A stretch of DNA of 16,913 nt from UBA4660 sp034408895 (GTDB lineage: Bacteria > Bacteroidota > Bacteroidia > Flavobacteriales_D > Sanyastnellaceae), in assembly GCA_034408895.1 (NCBI GenBank), contig JAWXCI010000072.1, positions 1 to 16,913 on the forward strand. Direction: 5' to 3'. Numbering within the stretch: position 1 is the stretch's first letter; the number at the start of each line of letters is the position of its first letter. Shown here piece by piece: positions 6,195 through 12,726 of this stretch. A program made the translations under genes and the position numbers. Below the pieces are notes generated by a model, which saw only the letters and a program-made list of their open reading frames with translations, was not told where the DNA came from and did no database searches.

Positions 6195-6743
6195 TTATTT
6201 AGTAAACGGGAATCCAAATTCTTCCAGCAATGCTTTTGCTTCTTCGGTGGTCTTTGCTGATGTTACCACAGTGATGTCCATTCCATTAATCATTTTCACT
6301 TTATCAAGATCAATTTCCGGGAAAACGATTTGTTCCTTGATGCCGAAGGTGAAATTGCCGCGGTCATCAAATCCCGATACTTTCACTCCGCGAAAGTCAC
6401 GGGTGCGCGGAAGGGCCGCGGAGATAAGTCGGTCCATGAACTCCCACATGCGGTCGCCACGAAGGGTGACTTTTACACCAATGGGAACGCCCTTTCTCAA
6501 TTTGAAATTTGAAATGTCTTTTGTCGAATAAGTGGGTACAGCCTTTTGGCCTGTAATGAGTCCCATTTCTTCAACAGCCGCATCCACAAGTTTTTTGTCG
6601 CTGGTGGCTTTACCCATGCCCTGGTTGAGACAGATTTTCTTCAAACGTGGAATCTGCATGGGTGATGAGTACTCGAACTTTTTCATTAGGTTCGGTGCCG
6701 CTTCATCCTGGTATTGTTTTCTTAAACGTGGTGTATAACTCAT
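6195..6743 (-). CDS. rplE: 50S ribosomal protein uL5 (L5)
   Basis: The 182-residue product has normal uL5 length, with YTPRLRKQYQDEAAPNLMKK at the N-terminus, the IPRLKKICLNQGMGKATSDK strand, AVPTYSTKDISNFKLRKGVP and GVKVTLRGDRMWEFMDRLIS in the middle, and GNFTFGIKEQIVFPEIDLDK then GMDITVVTSAKT near the C-terminus. uL5 binds 5S rRNA in the central protuberance and makes a bridge to uS13. Its ATG overlaps the rplX stop by 4 nt (ATGA), indicating coupled translation. It is followed by rpsN after 12 nt. Confidence 0.99.
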   Translation of the reverse strand: MSYTPRLRKQYQDEAAPNLMKKFEYSSPMQIPRLKKICLNQGMGKATSDKKLVDAAVEEMGLITGQKAVPTYSTKDISNFKLRKGVPIGVKVTLRGDRMWEFMDRLISAALPRTRDFRGVKVSGFDDRGNFTFGIKEQIVFPEIDLDKVKMINGMDITVVTSAKTTEEAKALLEEFGFPFTK

Positions 6744-7060
6744 TTCAAATCCTCCCCTGATTTTTTGGAATATCGTTCCAGTTTACCTTCTTCATTTCTT
6801 CTGCGGCCCAGGCGTGTTACATTGTTTTTAGCATCTACATATTTGACGTTGCTTATGTGTATGCCTGCTGCAATTGTCTCCCTACCACCCTGCGGATTTT
6901 TTGCAGAAGGTTTGCGGTGCTTTGTCACCATGTTGACACCTTCTACAATAACACGGTCTGTCTTACGGTCAACAGTAATTACACGGCCTTGCTTGCCTCT
7001 GCTGTCACCGGTGGTTACCACCACAAGATCGTTCTTTTTAATCTTTAATCTTTTGAACAT
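6740..7060 (-). CDS. rplX: 50S ribosomal protein uL24 (L24)
   Basis: The 106-residue product begins MFKRLKIKKNDLVVVTTGDS and RGKQGRVITVDRKTDRVIVE, a KOW motif at about residues 11-38, then GVNMVTKHRKPSAKNPQGG and the C-terminal VKYVDAKNNVTRLGRRRNEE. uL24 is an early 50S assembly protein that binds the 5' domain of 23S rRNA and lies near the tunnel exit. Its stop overlaps the rplE start by 4 nt; rplN lies 23 nt upstream. Confidence 0.99.
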   Translation of the reverse strand: MFKRLKIKKNDLVVVTTGDSRGKQGRVITVDRKTDRVIVEGVNMVTKHRKPSAKNPQGGRETIAAGIHISNVKYVDAKNNVTRLGRRRNEEGKLERYSKKSGEDLK

Positions 7061-7083
7061 TGCCTTTTCGGGTTTGATGTTTT

Positions 7084-7452
7084 TTATATCACTTCAGGTG
7101 CAAGCGATATGATTTTCATATAATCCTTTTCACGTAGTTCGCGGGCCACTGGTCCGAAGATGCGTGTGCCTCGCAATTCGCCTGTGGGGTTAAGAAGCAC
7201 CACTGCGTTATCATCAAAACGGATATAGCTTCCATCCTGCCTGCGCACTTCCTTCTTGGTTCGCACAATTACAGCTTTTGAAACTGTGCCTTTCTTTACG
7301 TTGCCTCCCGGAAGTGCGTCCTTAACTGTAACAACAATCTGGTCGCCCAGCGAGGCATAACGCCTGCGTGTTCCGCCCAATACCCGGATTACGAGTACTT
7401 CGCGGGCACCGCTGTTGTCGGCCACTTTCAGTCTTGATTCGTTCTGTATCAT
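7084..7452 (-). CDS. rplN: 50S ribosomal protein uL14 (L14)
   Basis: The 122-residue product is the standard uL14 size and reads MIQNESRLKVADNSGAREVL, VIRVLGGTRRRYASLGDQIV, VTVKDALPGGNVKKGTVSKA and VIVRTKKEVRRQDGSYIRFD, with a FDDNAVVLLNPTGELRGTRI and FGPVARELREKDYMKIISLA end. uL14 is on the subunit interface and makes bridges to 16S rRNA; the silencing factor RsfS binds here in other bacteria. It lies between rpsQ (21 nt) and rplX (23 nt). Confidence 0.99.
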   Translation of the reverse strand: MIQNESRLKVADNSGAREVLVIRVLGGTRRRYASLGDQIVVTVKDALPGGNVKKGTVSKAVIVRTKKEVRRQDGSYIRFDDNAVVLLNPTGELRGTRIFGPVARELREKDYMKIISLAPEVI

Positions 7453-7473
7453 TTCTCAAAAATTCTTTAGGGC

Positions 7474-7728
7474 TTATTTGGCCTTTTCAACTACTTCCAC
7501 CATTCTCCAGCGCTTCAGTTTACTGATGGGGCGTGTTTCCATGATCCGCACTTTGTCTCCAATTCCACATTGTTGTTCTTCATCATGCGCCATAAATTTG
7601 TTTGAGTGCTTCACAAATTTGCCGTACTTGGGGTGCATCACTTTTGTTTCCACCATCACCACAATGGATTTGTTCATCTTATTGGATGTAACAATACCTA
7701 CTCTTTCTTTCCGAAGGTTTCTTTCCAT
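7474..7728 (-). CDS. rpsQ: 30S ribosomal protein uS17 (S17)
   Basis: The 84-residue product contains ERNLRKERVGIVTSNKMNKS, VVMVETKVMHPKYGKFVKHS, NKFMAHDEEQQCGIGDKVRI and METRPISKLKRWRMVEVVEK. The G-x-V-x-S-x-K-M-x-K-S-x-V-V start and the G-D-x-V-x-I-x-E-x-R-P-x-S-K-x-K-x-W-x-x-V end are the uS17 OB-fold signature. uS17 is a primary binder of the 16S 5' domain. It follows rpmC by 9 nt. Confidence 0.99.
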   Translation of the reverse strand: MERNLRKERVGIVTSNKMNKSIVVMVETKVMHPKYGKFVKHSNKFMAHDEEQQCGIGDKVRIMETRPISKLKRWRMVEVVEKAK

Positions 7729-7737
7729 GGTGTTCTT

Positions 7738-7932
7738 TTATTTCTTGTTTTTGTTTTCGTTCAACAGGGTAAGCATGCGTGCAATGTCCCTGCGCTTAAA
7801 TCGCAGGCTCATCGTGTTTTCAGTTCCCGCCACGGAATGGCCGAACTTCATGCGGGCCAATGTTGCCTTATCCTCAACGAGTTTTTCGCGGATAGTTTGC
7901 TCTGACATATTTCTTATTTCTGATGCTTTCAT
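7738..7932 (-). CDS. rpmC: 50S ribosomal protein uL29 (L29)
   Basis: The 64-residue product is helical and basic, starting MKASEIRNMSEQTIREKLVE and containing LARMKFGHSVAGTENTMSLR and FKRRDIARMLTLLNENKNKK. The E-x-R-x-x-S start, the L-x-x-x-K-F-x-x-x-x-x-x-x-E-N centre and the R-R-x-I-A-R end are uL29 hallmarks of an antiparallel two-helix protein at the 50S tunnel exit beside uL23. The order rplP-rpmC-rpsQ is the standard S10 operon arrangement; spacers are 18 and 9 nt. Confidence 0.98.
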   Translation of the reverse strand: MKASEIRNMSEQTIREKLVEDKATLARMKFGHSVAGTENTMSLRFKRRDIARMLTLLNENKNKK

Positions 7933-7950
7933 GTTGTTGCTGTTTCGGTA

Positions 7951-8370
7951 TTATTCAACGTAATCGGGACGTACCACAAACCTCATTTTAAAGGGAAGCT
8001 TTTGAGCAGCCAGACGCAGTGCTTCTTCGGCAGTGGCGCGTGGCACACCGTCCGCTTCGAAAATGATGCAGCCTGGTTTTACCACTGCCACATAGTATTC
8101 CACTGCTCCTTTACCCTTACCCATTCTCACCTCAGCTGGCTTTCTGGTGATTGGTTTGTCCGGAAAAATGCGGATCCAAACCTTTCCTTCCCTCTTCATA
8201 AACCTGGTGAGAGCTACACGCGCTGCTTCAAGTTGCCTCGATGTAATAAAGCCTTCGGCCATGGTTTTGATGGCAAAACTCCCGAAGGCGATATTGGCAC
8301 CTCGTGTTGCGAGTCCCTTTATCTTACCCTTCTGCTGTTTTCTGTATTTGGTCCGTTTTGGTTGTAACAT
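7951..8370 (-). CDS. rplP: 50S ribosomal protein uL16 (L16)
   Basis: The 139-residue product is full length: MLQPKRTKYRKQQKGKIKGL, ATRGANIAFGSFAIKTMAEG, ITSRQLEAARVALTRFMKRE and GKVWIRIFPDKPITRKPAEV, then RMGKGKGAVEYYVAVVKPGC and IIFEADGVPRATAEEALRLA. uL16 sits next to the A-site tRNA and helps form the peptidyl transferase environment. The GKGKGAVEYYVAVVKPG signature is intact. The gene follows rpsC with a 33-nt A+T-rich spacer. Confidence 0.99.
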   Translation of the reverse strand: MLQPKRTKYRKQQKGKIKGLATRGANIAFGSFAIKTMAEGFITSRQLEAARVALTRFMKREGKVWIRIFPDKPITRKPAEVRMGKGKGAVEYYVAVVKPGCIIFEADGVPRATAEEALRLAAQKLPFKMRFVVRPDYVE

Positions 8371-8403
8371 GAGTCACAAAATTTCGTGTTGTTTTAAAAA
8401 TTC

Positions 8404-9201
8404 TTAGCTATCTCTTCTTGGTCCGCGATTTCCCCGGTCTCCTCCTCCTCCACCTCTGTTTCCACCACGGTCTCCACGATCTCCACGGTCTCCACGATCG
8501 CCTCTTCTGTCAGGTCGGCCACTTCCACCGCGACCTTGTGTAAGGTTTTGCCCGATGTTGGGCGAGAGGTCGCGCTTGCCATATACTTCACCGCGACATA
8601 TCCAAACTTTCACCCCAATTCTTCCGAAACTTGTATGTGCTTCGCAGTGGTGATAATCTATATCAGCGCGAAAGGTGTGAAGTGGAATGCGTCCTTCCTT
8701 GTGGGTTTCCGTACGTGCTATTTCCGCTCCGTTAACCCGGCCAGCTATGGTCACCTTGATACCTTCAGCTCCCATGCGCATGCTGGATTGAATGGACATT
8801 TTGGTGGCCCTGCGGTAAGAAATACGGCCTTCAATCTGGCGGGCAATACCATCAGCCACGAGCCGCGCATCGGTTTCTGGTCTTTTTACCTCGAAGATGT
8901 TTATTTGAACATCTTTTCCGGTAAGTTTCTTCAATTCTTCTTTCAGTTTATCTACTTCGCTGCCAGCCTTGCCGATAATAACGCCTGGGCGAGCGGTATT
9001 GATGGTTACTGTCACCAGTTTAAGTGTACGTTCTATTACAATTTTTGAAAGGGAAGCTTTTTTGAGACGGGTATAAATGTATTTGCGGATCTTGTCGTCT
9101 TCCACGATTTTATCACCGTAGTTTTTTCCGCCATACCAGTTGCTATCCCATCCCTTGATGAAGCCTAACCTGTTTCCTATCGGGTTACATTTTTGTCCCA
9201 T
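8404..9201 (-). CDS. rpsC: 30S ribosomal protein uS3 (S3) with an RGD-rich C-terminal tail
   Basis: The 265-residue product begins MGQKCNPIGNRLGFIKGWDS, has a KH domain with the GxxG loop GKAG at about residues 77-80 (RPGVIIGKAGSEVDKLKEEL), and the C-terminal domain containing EGRISYRRATKMSIQSSMRM and AEGIKVTIAGRVNGAEIART. uS3 lines the mRNA entry tunnel and contributes to helicase activity. After about residue 222 comes a tail of about 43 residues rich in Arg, Gly and Asp, with the triplet Gly-Asp-Arg four times in a row; it makes the protein longer than the 233-residue E. coli form. The tail stays in frame to TAA at 8404-8406. Upstream spacing to rplV is 27 nt. Confidence 0.99.
   Translation of the reverse strand: MGQKCNPIGNRLGFIKGWDSNWYGGKNYGDKIVEDDKIRKYIYTRLKKASLSKIVIERTLKLVTVTINTARPGVIIGKAGSEVDKLKEELKKLTGKDVQINIFEVKRPETDARLVADGIARQIEGRISYRRATKMSIQSSMRMGAEGIKVTIAGRVNGAEIARTETHKEGRIPLHTFRADIDYHHCEAHTSFGRIGVKVWICRGEVYGKRDLSPNIGQNLTQGRGGSGRPDRRGDRGDRGDRGDRGGNRGGGGGDRGNRGPRRDS
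8407..8535 (-). repeat. Codon-level repeat encoding the Arg-Gly-Asp-rich tail of uS3
   Basis: The 3' end of rpsC is built from near-repeats; on the plus strand a 9-bp unit close to TCCACGRTC recurs four times at about 8461-8500, encoding consecutive Arg-Gly-Asp triplets, flanked by Gly runs. Such arrays can change length by slippage while remaining in frame. The tail is predicted to be disordered and RNA-binding by composition, resembling RG/RGG-type tails; that is inference only. Confidence 0.85.
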
Positions 9202-9228
9202 TCGTGTGAATTGTATCTCCTTAATTAT

Positions 9229-9621
9229 TTATTTTTTGTCCAAGATGATTGTAACGTGGTTAGAGCGCTTGCGGATGGGGTGGGCGCGTCCCTGGGGTGC
9301 AGGGCTTATTCTCTTTAATGTCCTGCCACAATCCACTCGAATTTCTTTCACAAAAAGATTAGATTCGGCTGCATCATCAGCAGCATTTTTTGATTGCCAG
9401 TTCGTAATGGCTGACCGAAGTAGTTTTTCGAGCGGTACAGCAGCGTGTCTGCGAGTAAATTTCAAAAGGTTCAATGCGTGAAAAGCATCTTTACCACGAA
9501 TAGTGTCTGCAACGAGCCTCATCTTTCTCGGTGATGTAGGAGTATTGTTGAGACTCGCGATTGCGGTTACTTTCTTGGCCTCTTTTAGTCTGTCGGCCAT
9601 TTCTCTTTTGCGGGCGCCCAT
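9229..9621 (-). CDS. rplV: 50S ribosomal protein uL22 (L22)
   Basis: The 130-residue product has a short N-terminal extension beginning MGARKREMADRLKEAKK, common in Bacteroidota, then the core NTPTSPRKMRLVADTIRGKD (residues 26-45), KLLRSAITNWQSKNAADDA and the long beta-hairpin GRTLKRISPAPQGRAHPIRK (about 99-118) that lines the nascent-peptide tunnel, where macrolide-resistance changes occur elsewhere. It ends RSNHVTIILDKK. Spacers are 32 nt from rpsS and 27 nt to rpsC. Confidence 0.99.
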   Translation of the reverse strand: MGARKREMADRLKEAKKVTAIASLNNTPTSPRKMRLVADTIRGKDAFHALNLLKFTRRHAAVPLEKLLRSAITNWQSKNAADDAAESNLFVKEIRVDCGRTLKRISPAPQGRAHPIRKRSNHVTIILDKK

Positions 9622-9653
9622 AATTTCTTCAGCTTTAAAATTATACGTTGTTA

Positions 9654-9938
9654 TTATGATTTCTTAGGTTCTTCTTTACGGTTTCCTGAGTGGCCAGTGA
9701 ACCTTCGTGTTGGCGCAAACTCACCGAGCTTGTGTCCCACCATATTTTCAGTTACATATACCGGAATGAATTGTTTGCCGTTGTGCACTCCGAAAGTCAG
9801 TCCCACAAATTCAGGGGAAATGGTGCTGGCACGACTCCATGTCTTGATTACACTCTTCTTGCCGGAAGACTGAGCACTATCAACCTTCTCCTGAAGTTTG
9901 ATGTGAATGAATGGGGGTTTTCTAAGTGACCTTGGCAT
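9654..9938 (-). CDS. rpsS: 30S ribosomal protein uS19 (S19)
   Basis: The 94-residue product starts MPRSLRKPPFIHIKLQEKVD and contains KTWSRASTISPEFVGLTFGV, HNGKQFIPVYVTENMVGHKL and GEFAPTRRFTGHSGNRK. The W-S-R-x-S-x-I-x-P-x-F-V-G and the M-V-G-H-K-L-G-E-F-x-P-T-R motifs are diagnostic. uS19 forms a complex with uS13 in the 30S head near the A-site tRNA. It lies 10 nt from rplB. Confidence 0.99.
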   Translation of the reverse strand: MPRSLRKPPFIHIKLQEKVDSAQSSGKKSVIKTWSRASTISPEFVGLTFGVHNGKQFIPVYVTENMVGHKLGEFAPTRRFTGHSGNRKEEPKKS

Positions 9939-9948
9939 ATTCTATTTC

Positions 9949-10773
9949 TTATTTCTTTCTGCGTTCAATTATGAATTTGCCGGATGGCTTCTTAGGATGG
10001 CGTGTTTTTAATCCTTTTGAAACCTTGCCACTGCGTGATCGCGGGTGCCCACCAGATGCGCGGCCTTCGCCTCCACCCATGGGATGGTCAACAGGGTTCA
10101 TGGCTACACCACGAACTCTAGGCCTGCGTCCCTGCCAGCGCGAACGACCAGCTTTACCGCTGCGCACCAGGTTGTGTTCTGAATTACCAACGGTTCCAAT
10201 GGTTGCAAGACCACCAGCATTCACTTTTCGCGTTTCGCCTGAAGGCATCCTGAGGATGGCGTAAATGCCGTCCCTGGCGCTGAGTTGTGCGAAACTGCCA
10301 GCGCTGCGGGCTATCGATGCACCACGACCTGGCATCAGTTCAATGTTATGAATTACTGTTCCCAGCGGGATGTCTTTGAGGAAAAGTGCATTACCAACTT
10401 CGGGTGCGGCTTTGCTTCCGCTCATAATGGTCTGGCCAACCTTGATTCCCTGGGGTGCAATGATGTAGCGCTTTTCACCATCAGCATATTCCACCAGACA
10501 AATGCGAGAGGAACGGTTTGGATCGTATTCCACCGTCAAAACATTTGCAGTGATATCGTGCTTGTCGCGCTTGAAATCAACCAGGCGATAATGACGCTTG
10601 TGGCCTCCACCAATGTGGCGCATGGTAAGCCTTCCCTGGTTGTTGCGTCCACCTGTTTTTTTTAGGGGCACGAGCAGTGGCTTGTAAGGCTGCCCGGTAG
10701 TTAACTCATCGAAAGTGTGAGCTATTTTGTGCCGGGTGCCGGGGGTAACCGGGTTCAGTTTTTTGATTCCCAT
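9949..10773 (-). CDS. rplB: 50S ribosomal protein uL2 (L2)
   Basis: The 274-residue product is of normal length. It begins with IKKLNPVTPGTRHKIAHTFD, has the RNA-binding OB and SH3-like domains (RHIGGGHKRHYRLVDFKRDK; GASIARSAGSFAQLSARDG), and carries the conserved RGVAMNPVDHPMGGGEGRAS segment at about residues 221-240, with His230 at the position of the E. coli residue important for peptidyl transferase activity. uL2 lies at the base of the 50S and bridges the subunits. Spacers are 33 nt from rplW and 10 nt to rpsS. Confidence 0.99.
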   Translation of the reverse strand: MGIKKLNPVTPGTRHKIAHTFDELTTGQPYKPLLVPLKKTGGRNNQGRLTMRHIGGGHKRHYRLVDFKRDKHDITANVLTVEYDPNRSSRICLVEYADGEKRYIIAPQGIKVGQTIMSGSKAAPEVGNALFLKDIPLGTVIHNIELMPGRGASIARSAGSFAQLSARDGIYAILRMPSGETRKVNAGGLATIGTVGNSEHNLVRSGKAGRSRWQGRRPRVRGVAMNPVDHPMGGGEGRASGGHPRSRSGKVSKGLKTRHPKKPSGKFIIERRKK

Positions 10774-10806
10774 GATGTCGTCTTTTCTTCTGGTGTATTG
10801 TTTCTA

Positions 10807-11100
10807 TTACACGTTTGCGTAGAAATCTATAGTGTCTCCCACTTTCAATTTCACGATGGCTTTCTTGTAAGATTTAGAACGTCCTTCAACAACTCCTTTT
10901 TTGGTATTTCGGAATTTTCTCTTGCCATCGTAACGCATAGTGTTCACCTGTTCAACAGTTACACTGTATGATTTCTCCACCGCCTTCTTGATTTCAATCT
11001 TATTGGCATCCACGTTCACGATAAAGCCGAACTTGTTCTGCTTCTCGCTAATGGCGGTCATCTTCTCCGTTATCAATGGCTTTATCAGGACTTCTTTCAT
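10807..11100 (-). CDS. rplW: 50S ribosomal protein uL23 (L23)
   Basis: The 97-residue product reads MKEVLIKPLITEKMTAISEK, NKFGFIVNVDANKIEIKKAV, EKSYSVTVEQVNTMRYDGKR and ends in VKLKVGDTIDFYANV. The L-I-K-P-x-I-T-E-K start and N-K-x-E-I-K-K-A-V-E-x-x-Y-x-V-x-V-x-x-V-N-T sequence identify uL23, the tunnel-exit docking site for trigger factor and signal recognition particle. It follows rplD by 6 nt, so expression is probably coupled. Confidence 0.99.
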   Translation of the reverse strand: MKEVLIKPLITEKMTAISEKQNKFGFIVNVDANKIEIKKAVEKSYSVTVEQVNTMRYDGKRKFRNTKKGVVEGRSKSYKKAIVKLKVGDTIDFYANV

Positions 11101-11106
11101 GTCAGT

Positions 11107-11736
11107 TTACTTATTCAGTAGTTGTGTTACCACTTCGTGTGCATTGCCCACGAAGATGATGTGCTTGTTGTTCATAATGTCATAGGTATTTACCAGGGAT
11201 GCGATCTGAACATTTGCCTTCTGGACGTTGCGGCTGCTGAGGTAAACGTTGTCGTTCTTTTCAGATACAAGAAACAACGCCTTGGTTTTCCCAATGTTCA
11301 GGTTCTTCACCAATCCTGCAAATTCTTTGGTCTTCGGTTTTTCAAAATTCAATCCATCCAATACCATTATTCCACCATCCTTCGCTTTGTATGACAGGGC
11401 GGATTTGCGGGCAAGACGGGTAGTGTCTTTATTTACCTTGATATCGTAATCGCGCGGGCGCGGTCCGAAAGTGCTTCCGCCCTGGCGGAAGAGGGGGCTT
11501 TTAATGCTGCCTTTGCGCGAGCCACCAGTTCCTTTCTGGCGATGAAGTTTGCGGGTTGACCCGGCCACTTCCCCACGATCTTTGGTCTTGTGTGTACCTG
11601 TTCGTTGTGCTGCGAGGTATCGCTTCACATCGAGGTAAATGGCGTGGTCGTTAGGCTCAATGGCAAATACTGCATCATCGAGGGTAACATTCTTGCCGGT
11701 TTTTTGGCCGGATATATTGAGGACTTCCAGTTGCAT
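11107..11736 (-). CDS. rplD: 50S ribosomal protein uL4 (L4)
   Basis: The 209-residue product has the uL4 layout: a globular domain starting MQLEVLNISGQKTGKNVTLD, the long basic tunnel loop RTGTHKTKDRGEVAGSTRKL, HRQKGTGGSRKGSIKSPLFR and GGSTFGPRPRDYDIKVNKDT, and a C-terminal half with KGALSYKAKD-like helix (ARKSALSYKAKDGGIMVLDG). In E. coli uL4 also represses the S10 operon; no leader mimic was recognised here. Its ATG overlaps the rplC stop by one base (TAATG), implying coupled translation. Confidence 0.99.
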   Translation of the reverse strand: MQLEVLNISGQKTGKNVTLDDAVFAIEPNDHAIYLDVKRYLAAQRTGTHKTKDRGEVAGSTRKLHRQKGTGGSRKGSIKSPLFRQGGSTFGPRPRDYDIKVNKDTTRLARKSALSYKAKDGGIMVLDGLNFEKPKTKEFAGLVKNLNIGKTKALFLVSEKNDNVYLSSRNVQKANVQIASLVNTYDIMNNKHIIFVGNAHEVVTQLLNK

Positions 11737-12353
11737 TACTTCACGATATAAACGGTTGAACCATTGTAGCCTGGTATGGCTCCTTTTACAAAAATCAAAT
11801 TCTCTTCAGCAAGGACTTTTACGACCTTGAGGTTTTGGACAGTTCTGCGGGCATTACCATCATGGCCACCAAGGCGCTTTCCCGGAAATACGCGCGAGGG
11901 GTCTGACGATGCACCCATTGAACCTGGAGCGCGCAGCCTGTTGTGCTGCCCGTGTGTGGCTTCACCTACACCTGCGAAACCATGGCGTTTTACAACACCC
12001 TGGAAACCTTTTCCTTTGGTGGTGCCAATCACGTCCACGTTTTCTCCTTCTTCGAATATGCCAACAGTAATAGCATCACCCAGATTGAGGGTGTTTTCGT
12101 AGTGGTCAAACTCAGCGATGAAACGTTTGGGTGTTGTTCCGGCCTTTTTGAAATGACCTTGCATCGGTTTGGTGGTGTGCTTCTCCTTCTTTTCACCAAA
12201 GGCGAGTTGTACCGCTTCGTAGCCGTCTTTCTCTTTTGTTTTTACGTGGGTCACTACACATGGACCAGCTTCTATCACTGTGCATGGGATATTTTTCCCA
12301 GTGGCACCGTAGATGCTAGTCATTCCGACCTTTTTTCCTATTATTCCTTGCAT
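11736..12353 (-). CDS. rplC: 50S ribosomal protein uL3 (L3)
   Basis: The 205-residue product begins MQGIIGKKVGMTSIYGATGK, has TKGKGFQGVVKRHGFAGVGE at about residues 112-131 and the long finger GQHNRLRAPGSMGASSDPSR at 135-154, followed by FPGKRLGGHDGNARRTVQNL. uL3 is an early 50S assembly protein; its finger reaches the peptidyl transferase centre. The stop codon overlaps the rplD start by one base. Upstream, a 58-nt spacer with a heptad-period repeat separates it from rpsJ. Confidence 0.99.
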   Translation of the reverse strand: MQGIIGKKVGMTSIYGATGKNIPCTVIEAGPCVVTHVKTKEKDGYEAVQLAFGEKKEKHTTKPMQGHFKKAGTTPKRFIAEFDHYENTLNLGDAITVGIFEEGENVDVIGTTKGKGFQGVVKRHGFAGVGEATHGQHNRLRAPGSMGASSDPSRVFPGKRLGGHDGNARRTVQNLKVVKVLAEENLIFVKGAIPGYNGSTVYIVK

Positions 12354-12361
12354 GTGTTGTT

Positions 12362-12381
12362 AATTTCAAATTCCAAATTCC
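12362..12381 (-). repeat. Heptad-period A+T-rich repeat in the rpsJ-rplC spacer
   Basis: AATTTC followed by two exact copies of AAATTCC (12368-12374 and 12375-12381) gives a 7-bp period on the plus strand; read in the mRNA it is GGAATTT, GGAATTT, GAAATT, just upstream of the rplC start. It is similar in period and composition to the spacer repeats at 637-657 and 14843-14870. Function unknown. Confidence 0.75.
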
Positions 12382-12411
12382 ATCTCGTGGGTTTGTTTCA
12401 TCCCAGAAGTT

Positions 12412-12717
12412 CTACACTTTAATCTCAACTTCCACACCTGATGGGAGTTCGAGTTTCATGAGTGCATCCACGGTTTTGGCGGATGAACTATAAATATCCA
12501 GCAGGCGCTTGTAGCTGCTTAGTTCGAATTGTTCGCGGGCCTTCTTGTTCACGTGTGGTGAACGAAGCACTGTGTAAATCCTCTTGTGTGTGGGTAGCGG
12601 AATGGGGCCGTTTACTACGGCACCCGTTGCCTTCACGGTCTTTACGATTTTCTCGGCTGACTTGTCAACCAGGTTGTGGTCGTAGGACTTGAGTTTTATG
12701 CGAATCTTTTGTGCCAT
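12412..12717 (-). CDS. rpsJ: 30S ribosomal protein uS10 (S10, NusE)
   Basis: The 101-residue product is normal for uS10: MAQKIRIKLKSYDHNLVDKS, AEKIVKTVKATGAVVNGPIP, LPTHKRIYTVLRSPHVNKKA and REQFELSSYKRLLDIYSSSA. The GPIPLPT turn and SPHVNKKAREQFE loop are signatures. Besides its place in the 30S head, this protein acts as NusE in antitermination with NusB in other bacteria. It follows fusA by only 9 nt with no tuf between, the Bacteroidota arrangement that fuses the str and S10 clusters. Confidence 0.99.
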   Translation of the reverse strand: MAQKIRIKLKSYDHNLVDKSAEKIVKTVKATGAVVNGPIPLPTHKRIYTVLRSPHVNKKAREQFELSSYKRLLDIYSSSAKTVDALMKLELPSGVEVEIKV

Positions 12718-12726
12718 TTAGGGCGT

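Noticed and set aside
8394..8591. Acidic 65-residue frame with Val/Glu/Thr repeats overlapping the rpsC 3' end
   Set aside because: It is a shadow of the RGD-encoding repeat of rpsC in another frame; no independent start context or conserved features.
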